Below, in pieces: positions 10,011-18,766 of a stretch of 43,555 nt of DNA. The translations under genes and the position numbers were made by a program. The notes below the pieces were generated by a model. That model had not been told where the DNA came from and did not search any database. It saw only the letters and a program-made list of their open reading frames with translations. Every line of letters starts with the position of its first letter. Position 1 is the stretch's first letter. The DNA is from Anaerolineae bacterium (GTDB lineage Bacteria; Chloroflexota; Anaerolineae; Promineifilales; Promineifilaceae), in contig JAUIAP010000050.1 in NCBI GenBank assembly GCA_030425205.1, positions 1-43,555 on the forward strand, read 5' to 3'.

Positions 10011-10442
10011 ATGGCAGCAGTGAAGGTGATAAACATCCGCCAGCCGTGGGCTTGGCTCGTTGTTCAAGGCTATAAAGACGTCGAAAACCGTCGTCAGAAC
10101 ACCAACTATCGCGGTGAGGTGTTTGTACTGGCGACTAAAACCGTCTACCAAGACGAAATTGACCGCTTGCGTGCAGTTGCTCGTCAGGAGAATATCAAGC
10201 CACCAACCGATGAAGAGCTAAAACGCGGCGGAATCGTCGGCAGATTCTACCTGACAGACGTGATCAGCAGTCCCCGTTTTGAAGATGATTTCTGGTTTAC
10301 TGGCCCCCTCGGCTATGTTGTGACCAACCCTGAGCCGCTTGCCTTTCTCCCCTTGAAAGGCTTACAAAACGGCCGCGTCTACACCCATCAAGTTCCCGAC
10401 AGCTATCTCGCTGCTATTGCGACTTCAGCCCAACCCACATGA
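10011..10442 (+). CDS. ASCH-domain protein in the brxA position of a BREX operon
   Basis: A small protein of 143 residues with the ASCH signature near its N terminus: IRQPWAWLVVQGYKDVENR, then YRGEVFVLATK and GGIVGRFYLTDV. ASCH domains have a PUA-like beta-barrel and are thought to bind RNA or modified nucleotides; some relatives are nucleases or amidohydrolases. The start has a GAGAGGG ribosome site. The stop overlaps the brxB start (ATGA, 10439-10442), so it is translationally coupled to BREX and is its first gene. In canonical type I BREX this place is taken by brxA (DUF1819), which I do not see anywhere in the window. A broken relative lies at the other end of the island (27186-27389). 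A role in sensing modified DNA or RNA is inference. Confidence 0.85.
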   Translation: MAAVKVINIRQPWAWLVVQGYKDVENRRQNTNYRGEVFVLATKTVYQDEIDRLRAVARQENIKPPTDEELKRGGIVGRFYLTDVISSPRFEDDFWFTGPLGYVVTNPEPLAFLPLKGLQNGRVYTHQVPDSYLAAIATSAQPT

Positions 10443-11050
10443 TCCGCGACCCCGCCACCATGACCCCCGCCCAACGCTCAGACCACCTCTTTGCGGTCAT
10501 CAGCAGCGAACGCTTCCTCAAGATGCAGGGACTCGGCAACGAAGTGCCGTTCTTCATCTGCCCCTACCCGCCGCAGGACGCGGATGCGATGGGCAAGGTT
10601 GGCAAGCAGCTGGTCAGTAAGCTCAAGCAGAAGGGCATCAAAGTTCTCAAGATCAACCTGTATGATTTGGCGGTCGAGATGCTCAAGAACGAAGGCATTT
10701 GGGAAGACGTTTTAGAAGCGGAGCGCACGGAGTCACGTGCCGAGTTCAAGGAGCTGCTGCAAGGCGTTCTCGACCCTGAGACACAGCTCATTCCCGCCAT
10801 CGGCCGAAAAATCACCGCAGCCCCATTCGACGTCCTTTTCATCACGGGCGTTGGCGAGGTGTTTCCCTACGTCCGCTCACACAACGTGCTCAACAACCTG
10901 CAAAGCACCGCCAAGGGGTTCCCGACCGTCCTCTTCTTTCCCGGTCAATACACACATTCGGCCGAAAAAGGCACCGCCCTCAATCTGTTTGGTATCCTGC
11001 CCAACGACAAATACTATCGCGCCTTCAACATCTTCACGGTCAGGCCATAG
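10439..11050 (+). CDS. brxB: BREX protein BrxB (DUF1788)
   Basis: 203 residues, matching the usual size of BrxB. Recognisable family features are the N-terminal MQGLGNEVPFFICPY segment, the conserved DVLFITGVGEVFPYVRSHNVLNNL stretch (about residues 134-157) and the ending TVLFFPGQY...FNIFTV. BrxB is a small core BREX protein required for defence, of unknown biochemical function, and its fold resembles P-loop-like or nucleotide-binding proteins without a clear Walker motif. It overlaps the ASCH gene by four bases and is followed by brxC after 16 bases. It contains two TCGGCCGA palindromes. Confidence 0.93.
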   Translation: MIRDPATMTPAQRSDHLFAVISSERFLKMQGLGNEVPFFICPYPPQDADAMGKVGKQLVSKLKQKGIKVLKINLYDLAVEMLKNEGIWEDVLEAERTESRAEFKELLQGVLDPETQLIPAIGRKITAAPFDVLFITGVGEVFPYVRSHNVLNNLQSTAKGFPTVLFFPGQYTHSAEKGTALNLFGILPNDKYYRAFNIFTVRP

Positions 11051-11066
11051 CTATTCACTACTCGAC

Positions 11067-14000
11067 ATGAACCTATCCGCTATTTTCCAAAAACCCATCG
11101 ACCGCCCGATTGAGGGCGTCATTAAAGCAGACGACGCGGCCAATCTCTGGACAGAGATCGACGAATACGTCATCACCAACGAGGTTGCCAAGCGATTGGA
11201 GCATTTCCTCGATGCCTACCTCGACTACACGGGTGCTAACGGCGTTTGGATCTCTGGGTTTTTTGGGTCGGGCAAATCCCATCTGCTCAAAATGCTCTCC
11301 CTGCTGCTGGAAAACGACAGCGTGCACGGGCAGACCGTCCTCGACGCATTTTTGCGGAAGCGCAACGTCGCCGACAACGCCATTCTCGCTGGACAGCTCA
11401 AACGCGCCGCCCAAATACCGTCGCGCAGCATTCTGTTCAACATCGACCAGAAGGCGGACGTCATCAGCAAGAAGGAGATCGACGCACTGCTGGCTGTCTT
11501 CGTTAAGGTGTTTGACGAGATGAGCGGCTACTACGGCAAGCAGCCCTACATCGCCCAGTTTGAGCGCGACCTCGATAGCCGCGGTCAGTACGACGCCTTC
11601 ATGCAGGCGTTTGAGCAAACGGCTGGTCACTCATGGGAAAAGGGGCGCACGCGCTCCCTGCTCGAACGCAACAACATCGCTGACGCCTATGCCAGCGTGA
11701 CGGGAGAATCGGCCGAATCCGCCCGCAACATCCTCACCGCCTACCGCAATCAGTATCGCCTCTCCATCGAAGACTTTGCTGAACAGGTCAACGCCTACAT
11801 CGAGACGCAGGGCAGCGACTTCCGTCTCAACTTCTTTGTCGATGAGGTCGGCCAGTACATCGCCGACAACGTCAAGCTGATGACCAATCTGCAAACGATT
11901 GCGGAGAGTCTGGCGACCAAGAGCCGCGGCCGTGCCTGGATCATCGTCACCGCCCAAGAGGATATGAACACCGTCATGGGGGAGATGGGCAAGCAGCAGA
12001 GCAACGACTTCTCCAAAATTCAAGCACGTTTTGCCAACCGCATGAAGCTCACCAGCGCAGACGTCGCCGAAGTGATCCGCCGCCGTTTGCTGCAAAAGAC
12101 GGACGTAGGTGAACGGCAACTCGCCGCGCTTTACGACCAGCAGAAAAACAATTTCCGCACCCTGTTTGAGTTTGCCGACGGCTCCCAAACCTATCGTAAC
12201 TTCCGCCAGCAAAGCGACTTTGTCGACAGCTATCCGTTTATCCCCTATCAGTTTGTGCTGTTTCAGGCCGCCATTCGCAACCTGTCGCAGCACAACGCCT
12301 TTGAGGGCAAGCACAGCTCCGTCGGCGAACGCTCGATGCTCGGCGTCTTCCAGCAGGTCGCCATCCAGATTGCCGACAAGCAGCTAGGCGAACTTGCCAC
12401 CTTTGACCTGATGTTTGAGGGGCTGCGTACCGCGCTCAAATCGTCGCTACAGGCCGCCATCCACACCGCCGAACGCAATCTCGACAACCCGTTCGCCGTG
12501 CGCGTCCTCAAAGCTCTTTTCTTGGTCAAATATGTAAAGGAGTTCAAGGCGACGCGCCACAACATCGCCGTGCTGATGCTGCCCGCTTTTGGCGTTGACC
12601 TTCAGGCGCACGAGCGGCGCGTCGAGGAAGCCCTCAACCTGCTCGAACAGCAAACCTACATTCAGCGCAACGTCAACCTCTATGAGTACCTCACTGACGA
12701 GGAGAAAGATGTCGAGCAGGAGATAAAGGGAACGGAGGTCGATACACAGGCCGTTTCCGACGAACTCGCCAAGCTGATCTTTGACGGCGTCATCAAGCAC
12801 CGCAAAATCCGCTACGACGAGAACGGACAGGAGTATGCGTTTACGCGCAAGCTCGATGACCGCACCCTCGGCCGAACCCATGAACTGACCATCCACGTCA
12901 TCTCCCCCTTCCACGAACACGCCGAAAATCCCAGCGTCGTGCGCTCACAGGCGATGGGGCGCGACGAGCTGCTCGTGCTGCTGCCCACCAGCGACCGCCT
13001 CGTGCGCGACCTGCTGATGTACAAGCGCACCGAGAAGTACGTCAATCAAAATCTCGGCACCGCCCAGCACGATTCGGTGCGCCGCATTTTGAGCGACCGC
13101 CAAATCCAAAACACCGACCGCGAGAAGAATCTACGCGCCCTCGTCAGCGAGCTGGTTGGGCAGGCGACGCTGGTCGCTGGCGGTAAGGATGTGGACAGCG
13201 GCAGCACAGAGCCGCAGACGCGCATCGTGCGCGGCTTCCACGAGCTGATTCAGGTCACCTATCCCCACCTGCGCATGTTGGGCGGCACTACCTACCGCGA
13301 GTCGAACATCGTCAGCTATCTCAAGCGAGAAAGTACCCTCTTTGACGACGCCAGCACCTACAGCGAGGCGGAGCAGGAGATGTTCAGCCTCATCAACCGC
13401 AATCAAAACAGCGGTCTGCGCACGTCGATGCAGACGCTGGTTGATACGTTTGAGCGCAAGCCGTATGGCTGGTATCTCGCCGCCGTTCAGTGTCTGACCG
13501 CCAAGCTGCTGGCGCGGGGCAAGCTCGACCTGCGGCGGGATGGCAACCTGCTCGATGAGCGCGAGTTTGGAGCGGCCCTGCGCGCGCCGCACGGTTATGC
13601 CAACCTGCTGCTAGAGCCACAGGCGGAGTTTACGACGGGACAGGTGCGCGAACTGCGCGACTTCTACAGCGACTTCTTCGACAGCACCCCCCATGCGAAT
13701 GAGGCCAAGCTGCTGGCGCAAGAGACGGCCGATGCGTTGCAAGCCCTCATCACGGAGCTAAAGGGGCTGCGTGAGCGGGCAAGCGACTATGCGTTCTTGG
13801 TCGCGCTCGATGAGCCGATCCAGCAGCTTGAGGCGGTCAGCGGCCAGCCGTACAGCTTCTACCTAACCAAGCTACGCAAGCACGAGAACGCGCTTTACGA
13901 TGACAAAGAGGACATCGTCGCCCCGCTGCGCGAATTTATGCACGGCACGCGCCGCCAAATCTATGACGAGATTCGCAGCTATCTACAAACGCAAAGCGCG

Positions 14001-14567
14001 AACTTGAGCTACGTCAGCGGAGACGCGGCCGCTAATCTGCGTGCGCTGCTCGACGACCCAACCTGCTATCGCGGTCAGAAGATGCAGCAGGGCAAGCAGC
14101 AGCTCACCACCCTCCAGCAGCAAATCGACGCCGTTGTCGCCAAGGAGCGCGACCGTGCGTTAGAAACGCTCGCCACACGCCAGAAGATGCTGACGGGGGA
14201 AACCGACTTTGCACAGCTCAGCCCAGCCGACCAGGCAAGTCTGCTAAACCCGTTCGAGACGCTGCGCCGCGACTTGGCGAACACACCCCTAATCGCCGTC
14301 ATTCGGGATCGGCTCAACCAATTTGTCACCCAACGCTATCCCGCCCTGCTCGACGAGCTGCGACGGCTCGCCCACCCGCCCACCGACAACGAGCCAGCCG
14401 ATGCCGCACAGCCCGAACCGTTCACCTACACCGTCACCAAGCAGTCGCTCAACGTCATCTACGAAAAGGCGTACCTCGCCACCGAAGCGGACGTTGACGA
14501 TTATCTAGGCCGACTGCGACAGGAGATGCTCGAACAAATAGAGGCAGGCAAACGCATTCAGCTCTAA
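11067..14567 (+). CDS. brxC: BREX ATPase BrxC
   Basis: A 1166-residue P-loop ATPase of the BrxC/PglY family and a core BREX component acting with PglX and PglZ. Walker A is GFFGSGKS at residues 64-71, and Walker B is FVDEVGQ near residue 258. The N terminus (IFQKPIDRPIEGVIKADD) is typical of BrxC, which supports the ATG at 11067 rather than the longer in-frame extension that overlaps brxB. No clear Shine-Dalgarno precedes it. The C-terminal third is helical and rich in Gln, Leu and Glu, which fits coiled-coil segments. GC content is clearly higher than in the flanking secreted-protein genes. A REPIN-like repeat follows before pglX. Confidence 0.95.
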   Translation: MNLSAIFQKPIDRPIEGVIKADDAANLWTEIDEYVITNEVAKRLEHFLDAYLDYTGANGVWISGFFGSGKSHLLKMLSLLLENDSVHGQTVLDAFLRKRNVADNAILAGQLKRAAQIPSRSILFNIDQKADVISKKEIDALLAVFVKVFDEMSGYYGKQPYIAQFERDLDSRGQYDAFMQAFEQTAGHSWEKGRTRSLLERNNIADAYASVTGESAESARNILTAYRNQYRLSIEDFAEQVNAYIETQGSDFRLNFFVDEVGQYIADNVKLMTNLQTIAESLATKSRGRAWIIVTAQEDMNTVMGEMGKQQSNDFSKIQARFANRMKLTSADVAEVIRRRLLQKTDVGERQLAALYDQQKNNFRTLFEFADGSQTYRNFRQQSDFVDSYPFIPYQFVLFQAAIRNLSQHNAFEGKHSSVGERSMLGVFQQVAIQIADKQLGELATFDLMFEGLRTALKSSLQAAIHTAERNLDNPFAVRVLKALFLVKYVKEFKATRHNIAVLMLPAFGVDLQAHERRVEEALNLLEQQTYIQRNVNLYEYLTDEEKDVEQEIKGTEVDTQAVSDELAKLIFDGVIKHRKIRYDENGQEYAFTRKLDDRTLGRTHELTIHVISPFHEHAENPSVVRSQAMGRDELLVLLPTSDRLVRDLLMYKRTEKYVNQNLGTAQHDSVRRILSDRQIQNTDREKNLRALVSELVGQATLVAGGKDVDSGSTEPQTRIVRGFHELIQVTYPHLRMLGGTTYRESNIVSYLKRESTLFDDASTYSEAEQEMFSLINRNQNSGLRTSMQTLVDTFERKPYGWYLAAVQCLTAKLLARGKLDLRRDGNLLDEREFGAALRAPHGYANLLLEPQAEFTTGQVRELRDFYSDFFDSTPHANEAKLLAQETADALQALITELKGLRERASDYAFLVALDEPIQQLEAVSGQPYSFYLTKLRKHENALYDDKEDIVAPLREFMHGTRRQIYDEIRSYLQTQSANLSYVSGDAAANLRALLDDPTCYRGQKMQQGKQQLTTLQQQIDAVVAKERDRALETLATRQKMLTGETDFAQLSPADQASLLNPFETLRRDLANTPLIAVIRDRLNQFVTQRYPALLDELRRLAHPPTDNEPADAAQPEPFTYTVTKQSLNVIYEKAYLATEADVDDYLGRLRQEMLEQIEAGKRIQL

Positions 14568-14604
14568 CATGTCGTCAAAAACCGTCCACCGCCCGCAATC
14601 ACCC

Positions 14605-14678
14605 GTAGGGGCAGACCTATGTGTCTGCCCTTCCCAACAGACGCACTAAGCAGGGTGAACACATAGGTTCACCCCTAC
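14605..14678. repeat. 74-bp REPIN-like inverted repeat between brxC and pglX
   Basis: The ends are inverted copies: GTAGGGGCAGACCTATGTGT at the left, and the complement of GTAGGGGTGAACCTATGTGT at the right, identical at 17 of 20 positions. Each half also folds on itself (GGGCAGAC/GTCTGCCC at 14609-14630 and GGGTGAAC/GTTCACCC at 14653-14674). This is the layout of two REP sequences facing each other. The element ends four bases before the pglX ATG, which has no visible Shine-Dalgarno, so the hairpin could affect pglX translation or limit read-through. Confidence 0.85.
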
Positions 14679-14682
14679 CGCT

Positions 14683-17600
14683 ATGAACACGAAGACCCTC
14701 GAAAAATTCGCCCAAACCGCACGCCGTCAGCTTCACGACCAAGTCCGCGCCCGCCTCACCCGCGTGTTGCAGCCAGACAGCGTTGAGTCACGCGAGAAGC
14801 CCAAAGTGGTGACGGAGCTACAGCGGCAGATCGCGGCGACCAGCCGGGATGCGGTGGTCGAGCAGGTGGCGTACACGTGGTTCAACCGCTTTTGTGCGCT
14901 GCGCTACATGGACGCCAATCGCTACACGCGGCGCGGCGTCGTCAGCCCGGCGGCGGGCAGCACGCAGCCCGAAATTTTGCAGGAGGCGAAGCAGGGACAG
15001 TTCGACCCCGACATGCCCGTCGACAAACAGCGCGTCCTCGACCTGCTCAACGGACATGGGCGGGTGGACGATCCGCAACAGGCGGCGTATCGGCTGCTGC
15101 TGGTGGCGGCGTGCAACCAGTGGCATGACGCGATGCCGTTTATGTTTGAGAAGATCGACGACTACAGCGAACTGCTGATGCCGGACGACCTGCTTTCAGC
15201 CAACTCGATTTTGCAGGCGACCCGCGACGCGCTGACCGAGGCGGCGTGTCAAGATGTGGAGGTGATCGGCTGGCTCTACCAGTTCTACATTTCTGAGAAG
15301 AAGGACGCCGTCATCGGGGCGAAGAAGGCGATCAAGGCGCAGGATATCCCCGCCGCGACGCAACTATTTACACCCCACTGGATTGTGCGCTATCTGGTGG
15401 AGAATTCGCTGGGTCGATTGTGGTTGCTCAACCGCCCACACTCAAAGCTGGCGGAGCAGATGGCGTTCTATATCGCGCCAGAGGAAGTGGAGACCGATTT
15501 TCTGCGTGTGACCTCGCCAGAGGCGCTGCGACTGTGTGATCCAGCAGTGGGGTCAGGCCATATTTTGACGTATGCGTTTGACCTCCTGTATGCGATTTAT
15601 GAAGAAGAAGGGTACACGCGCAGCGACATCCCGCGCCTGATTTTGCAGCACAACTTGGTCGGGCTGGAGATCGACGACCGCGCCGCCGCCCTCGCCGCCT
15701 TTGCGCTGACGATGAAGGCACGCGCCCAAGACCGCCGCTTCTTCCGCCGCGCCGACGGCCCCCAGCCCCAAATCACGCGGCTCAAGCCGCTGACCGTCAA
15801 CTGGAGCGACATCGCCCGCGCACCGTGGCTGCGGGCGCAAAGCGCACACGTGCAGGACGCGCTCCAGTACGACTTGGGGATGCTGCGCCAGCTCGACAAT
15901 ATTGGCTCGCTGCTGCGCCCACAGTTGACGGCGACCGAGATCGCCACCCTGCGCCAGTCGATCCGCAGCAGCGGCGACATGTTCAGCAGTCTCGTTATGC
16001 AGGCACTCAACATGCTCGAACCGCTGGCGCGACGTTATCACGTTGTTGTCGCCAACCCGCCGTACATGGGCGGTAAGGGGATGAACGCGCCGCTCAAGAA
16101 GTTTGCAGGAGAGCAGTACGGGCGCAGCAAGTCCGACCTGTTTGCGATGTTTATTGAGCGCAACGTCGATTTGGCGCAGACGAACGGCTATGTCGGCATG
16201 ATCACGATGCAGAGCTGGATGTTCTTGTCATCCTATGAAAAGCTGCGGGCGCGACTACTCAAGCAGGAGACGATCATTGCGATGGCGCATTTGGGAGCGC
16301 GGGCGTTTGACACTATCGGTGGCGAAGTCGTTTCAACGACCGCCTTTGTGCTGCAAAACGCCAAACAGCCCGACTACAAAGGTAGCTACCACCGCCTCAT
16401 CGACGGCAACAGCGAAGCCGAGAAAAGCGACATGCTGCTCTCATCACTACCCACTACCCACTACCCACTACCCACTAACTTCTTCCGCGCCAGTGCCAGC
16501 GACTTCAAGAAAATCCCCGGCTCCCCCATCGCCTACTGGGTTAGCCCACAGTTTAGACACGCATTTCAAAATACAGCTATTTCGCAGCATTTTCGTACCC
16601 GTTTGGGTCTCTCAACTGCGAATAACGATAGATTTCTGCGCCTTTGGACGGAAGTCTCGCACAATTTGGTTGGTTGGGATGTTTCATCTCGTGCAGAGGC
16701 CAAATCTTCAGGTATCAAATGGTTTCCGTATGAAAAGGGTGGAGAATTTCGGAAATGGTATGGCAACCACGATTATCTAGTCAACTGGCAAAACGACGGT
16801 AGCGAAGTTCGAACGTTCGGTAAAGAAACTGGTCGGATACGATCTCATAATTACAATCTTGATTACATTTTTCGCGAAGGAATTACTTGGTCAGATATTA
16901 CCTCCGCCACAAACGCTTTTCGTTTTATGCCTAAAGGCTTTTTGTTTGATGGACGAGGCTCATCAGGCTTTGTTAAAGGAAACGTTCCTCTATTAGCGAT
17001 TTTGGGGGTGCTAAACTCCCGAGTAGTACGCGATTTAATTTTGGCAATCAATCCAACATTGTCGGTGAACGTCGGTGAAATAGCTAAACTTCCATATCCT
17101 CCATTTAACACGTCAAATCAGATTCGCGTCAAAGATAATGCCAGAAGACTTTTAAATATACACAAAATGGATTGGGATCAATATGAGACCTCTTGGGAGT
17201 TCTCGACGCACCCCATTCGTAGCTTACAAGATAAGGCGGACGCTCTTGCACAAGCGTACGCCTCAACAATGACTCAGCGCACTAAGGTGATCGATGAGGT
17301 TAAGGCGTTAGAAGAAGAAAGCAACAGTTTAATTATTGACGCATTCGATTTGGACGACGAGCTTAATAACACTGTACCTTTTGGCGAAATCACGCTGATC
17401 TCAAATCCATATGCTCGCTACGGCTCGGCCGCCATCGACGAAAAACAACTTAAAAAACTGCGCCGCCGCTGGCCGCAGGTCGTCGCCCAATGGCCGCAGG
17501 AAGACATCGGCATCGAACAGCGTTTGCTCGCCGACACGTTGCGCGAGTTCATCAGCTACGCCGTCGGCTGCATGTTCGGCCGCTACTCCCTCGACAAGCC

Positions 17601-18390
17601 GGGGCTGATTTTGGCGAATCAGGGGGAGACGGTGGCGGACTATGTGCGGATAGTGGGTAGAGAGGTAGAGGGTAGAGAGATAGAGCATAGAGAGGTAGGG
17701 GATAGAGGGGTAGGTCAAAGAGCCTCTTCCAACTACCCTTCTACCAACTATCCCTCTACCACCACCTTTGCCCCCGACGACGACAACGTCATCCCCATCC
17801 TCGACGGCGACTGGTTTGAGGACGACATTGCGGAACGGTTTAAGCGGTTTTTGCGGGTGACGTTTGGGGATCAGAATTACGACGACAACTTGGCGTTTAT
17901 CGAAACGGCGATTGGCCGCGACATCCGCAGCTACTTCCTGCGCGACTTCTACGACTTCCACGTCAAGATGTACAAGAAGCGTCCCATCTACTGGCTGTTC
18001 AGCAGCCCCAAAGGGAGCTTCAATGCCCTGATCTACATGCACCGCTACCGCCCAGACACCGCCTCGACGGTGCTCGAATATCTGCGCGACTTCCGCAGCA
18101 AGCTGCAAGCCCGCCGCCAGCACCTCGAAACGGTCAGCATCAGCGTCGGCGCGTCGTCGGCTGAAAAGACCCGCGCCCTCAAAGAAGTCGCCAACATCGA
18201 CAAAATGATCGCCGACGCCGACACCTACGAGCGCGACATCCTCTACCCCCTCGCCACCAAACAGATCGACATCGACCTCGACGACGGCGTCCTCGTCAAC
18301 TACAACCGCTTCGGCAAAGCCCTCAAAAAAATCACGGGTGTCACGGGCAAGCCGATTCCCGATTGGGCGAAGCCGGGGAACAGGGTCTAA
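14683..18390 (+). CDS. pglX: BREX adenine-specific DNA methyltransferase PglX
   Basis: A 1235-residue type I BREX methyltransferase that marks host DNA by N6-adenine methylation so that BREX can tell self from phage. The SAM-binding motif is DPAVGSG at residues 286-292 and the catalytic motif is NPPY at 458-461 (ANPPYMGG). The length fits the family. The middle part (about residues 620-910, bases 16540-17420) is markedly less GC-rich than both sides and probably corresponds to the target-recognition region. Two in-frame low-complexity insertions (16446-16478 and 17647-17765) come from the same repeat family that brackets the four-helix-bundle gene. No TCGGCCGA palindrome occurs in this gene, unlike its neighbours. 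It is downstream of brxC and upstream of an embedded toxin-antitoxin cassette. Confidence 0.95.
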   Translation: MNTKTLEKFAQTARRQLHDQVRARLTRVLQPDSVESREKPKVVTELQRQIAATSRDAVVEQVAYTWFNRFCALRYMDANRYTRRGVVSPAAGSTQPEILQEAKQGQFDPDMPVDKQRVLDLLNGHGRVDDPQQAAYRLLLVAACNQWHDAMPFMFEKIDDYSELLMPDDLLSANSILQATRDALTEAACQDVEVIGWLYQFYISEKKDAVIGAKKAIKAQDIPAATQLFTPHWIVRYLVENSLGRLWLLNRPHSKLAEQMAFYIAPEEVETDFLRVTSPEALRLCDPAVGSGHILTYAFDLLYAIYEEEGYTRSDIPRLILQHNLVGLEIDDRAAALAAFALTMKARAQDRRFFRRADGPQPQITRLKPLTVNWSDIARAPWLRAQSAHVQDALQYDLGMLRQLDNIGSLLRPQLTATEIATLRQSIRSSGDMFSSLVMQALNMLEPLARRYHVVVANPPYMGGKGMNAPLKKFAGEQYGRSKSDLFAMFIERNVDLAQTNGYVGMITMQSWMFLSSYEKLRARLLKQETIIAMAHLGARAFDTIGGEVVSTTAFVLQNAKQPDYKGSYHRLIDGNSEAEKSDMLLSSLPTTHYPLPTNFFRASASDFKKIPGSPIAYWVSPQFRHAFQNTAISQHFRTRLGLSTANNDRFLRLWTEVSHNLVGWDVSSRAEAKSSGIKWFPYEKGGEFRKWYGNHDYLVNWQNDGSEVRTFGKETGRIRSHNYNLDYIFREGITWSDITSATNAFRFMPKGFLFDGRGSSGFVKGNVPLLAILGVLNSRVVRDLILAINPTLSVNVGEIAKLPYPPFNTSNQIRVKDNARRLLNIHKMDWDQYETSWEFSTHPIRSLQDKADALAQAYASTMTQRTKVIDEVKALEEESNSLIIDAFDLDDELNNTVPFGEITLISNPYARYGSAAIDEKQLKKLRRRWPQVVAQWPQEDIGIEQRLLADTLREFISYAVGCMFGRYSLDKPGLILANQGETVADYVRIVGREVEGREIEHREVGDRGVGQRASSNYPSTNYPSTTTFAPDDDNVIPILDGDWFEDDIAERFKRFLRVTFGDQNYDDNLAFIETAIGRDIRSYFLRDFYDFHVKMYKKRPIYWLFSSPKGSFNALIYMHRYRPDTASTVLEYLRDFRSKLQARRQHLETVSISVGASSAEKTRALKEVANIDKMIADADTYERDILYPLATKQIDIDLDDGVLVNYNRFGKALKKITGVTGKPIPDWAKPGNRV
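16446..16478 (+). repeat. In-frame CTACCCA tandem tract inside pglX
   Basis: About four to five copies of a CTACCCA heptamer, translated in frame as a Pro/Thr/Tyr stretch (PTTHYPLPT). The unit resembles the tracts around the four-helix-bundle gene (21931-21977 and 22338-22370). Confidence 0.8.
17647..17765 (+). repeat. In-frame purine/pyrimidine inverted low-complexity insertion inside pglX
   Basis: A GGTAGAG-rich left arm (about 17650-17713) faces a CCTCTACC-rich right arm (about 17730-17765), with exact complements such as GGTAGAGGG and CCCTCTACC. The reading frame is kept, giving a VEGREIEHREVGDR stretch followed by NYPSTNYPST. It could form a hairpin in the mRNA and adds a disordered loop to PglX. 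Confidence 0.75.
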
Positions 18391-18396
18391 AAGGCT

Positions 18397-18489
18397 TGTC
18401 ATGCTGAGTGGAACGAAGCATCTCGGTGCTGGGGAAGAGAGATTCCTCGCATCCACTGTCGCTCTGCGACCCTTCGGTACGGAATGACA
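18397..18489. repeat. Dispersed TGTCATGCTGAG...GAATGACA repeat unit
   Basis: A unit starting TGTCATGCTGAGTGGAACGA and ending CGGAATGACA, with imperfectly inverted ends, just after the pglX stop. Sequences of this type (TGTCAT.CTGAG ... GAGATTCCTCGC ... GGAATGACA) are common dispersed repeats in many bacterial genomes. It lies in the gap before the toxin-antitoxin cassette. Confidence 0.65.
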
Positions 18490-18558
18490 GGGTGGGATGA
18501 TGTGATAAAATGCCTAGATGTTATATAACTTACAGGTTTCTTGGCTAAGGACAATGGG

Positions 18559-18762
18559 ATGACAAAGACGATCAGCTCAACAGAACTCCAGAAGAACACA
18601 CGCGGCGCGATCGACTGGGCGCGCGTCCAGGGGGAAGCGGTCATTATTCAAACATATGGCAAGCCGATGGCTGCTCTCGTCTCATACGAGGAATATTTAG
18701 CGTACCGCAACCATAAAACACAGCAGGCGAATCTGCGTCATGACGAGCCTAAAGAAGGATAA
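18559..18762 (+). CDS. Phd/YefM-family antitoxin
   Basis: 67 residues with the Phd/YefM pattern: an N-terminal STELQKNTRGAIDWARVQG helix pair, then VIIQTYGKPMAALVSYEEY. Such proteins neutralise a partner toxin and repress their own promoter. The ATG at 18559 is preferred over an upstream TTG because TAAGGA ends seven bases before it. It is followed four bases later by a second antitoxin gene, so it is either a lone partner of a lost toxin or part of a three-gene cassette with the PIN toxin. Confidence 0.8.
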   Translation: MTKTISSTELQKNTRGAIDWARVQGEAVIIQTYGKPMAALVSYEEYLAYRNHKTQQANLRHDEPKEG

Positions 18763-18766
18763 ACAG

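Noticed and set aside
10737..11066. Upstream in-frame extension of brxC overlapping brxB
   Set aside because: The extension is a low-complexity Ser/Pro/Arg translation of brxB in another frame. The family N terminus starts at 11067.
11073..13592. Several minus-strand open frames of 150-230 codons opposite brxC
   Set aside because: They mirror the codon pattern of brxC and have no ribosome sites or recognisable motifs.
17401..18456. Long open frame of 351 codons opposite pglX
   Set aside because: It is antisense to a certain gene in GC-rich sequence, where such frames arise by chance, and its 5' part lies in a dispersed repeat. No family match is recognisable.
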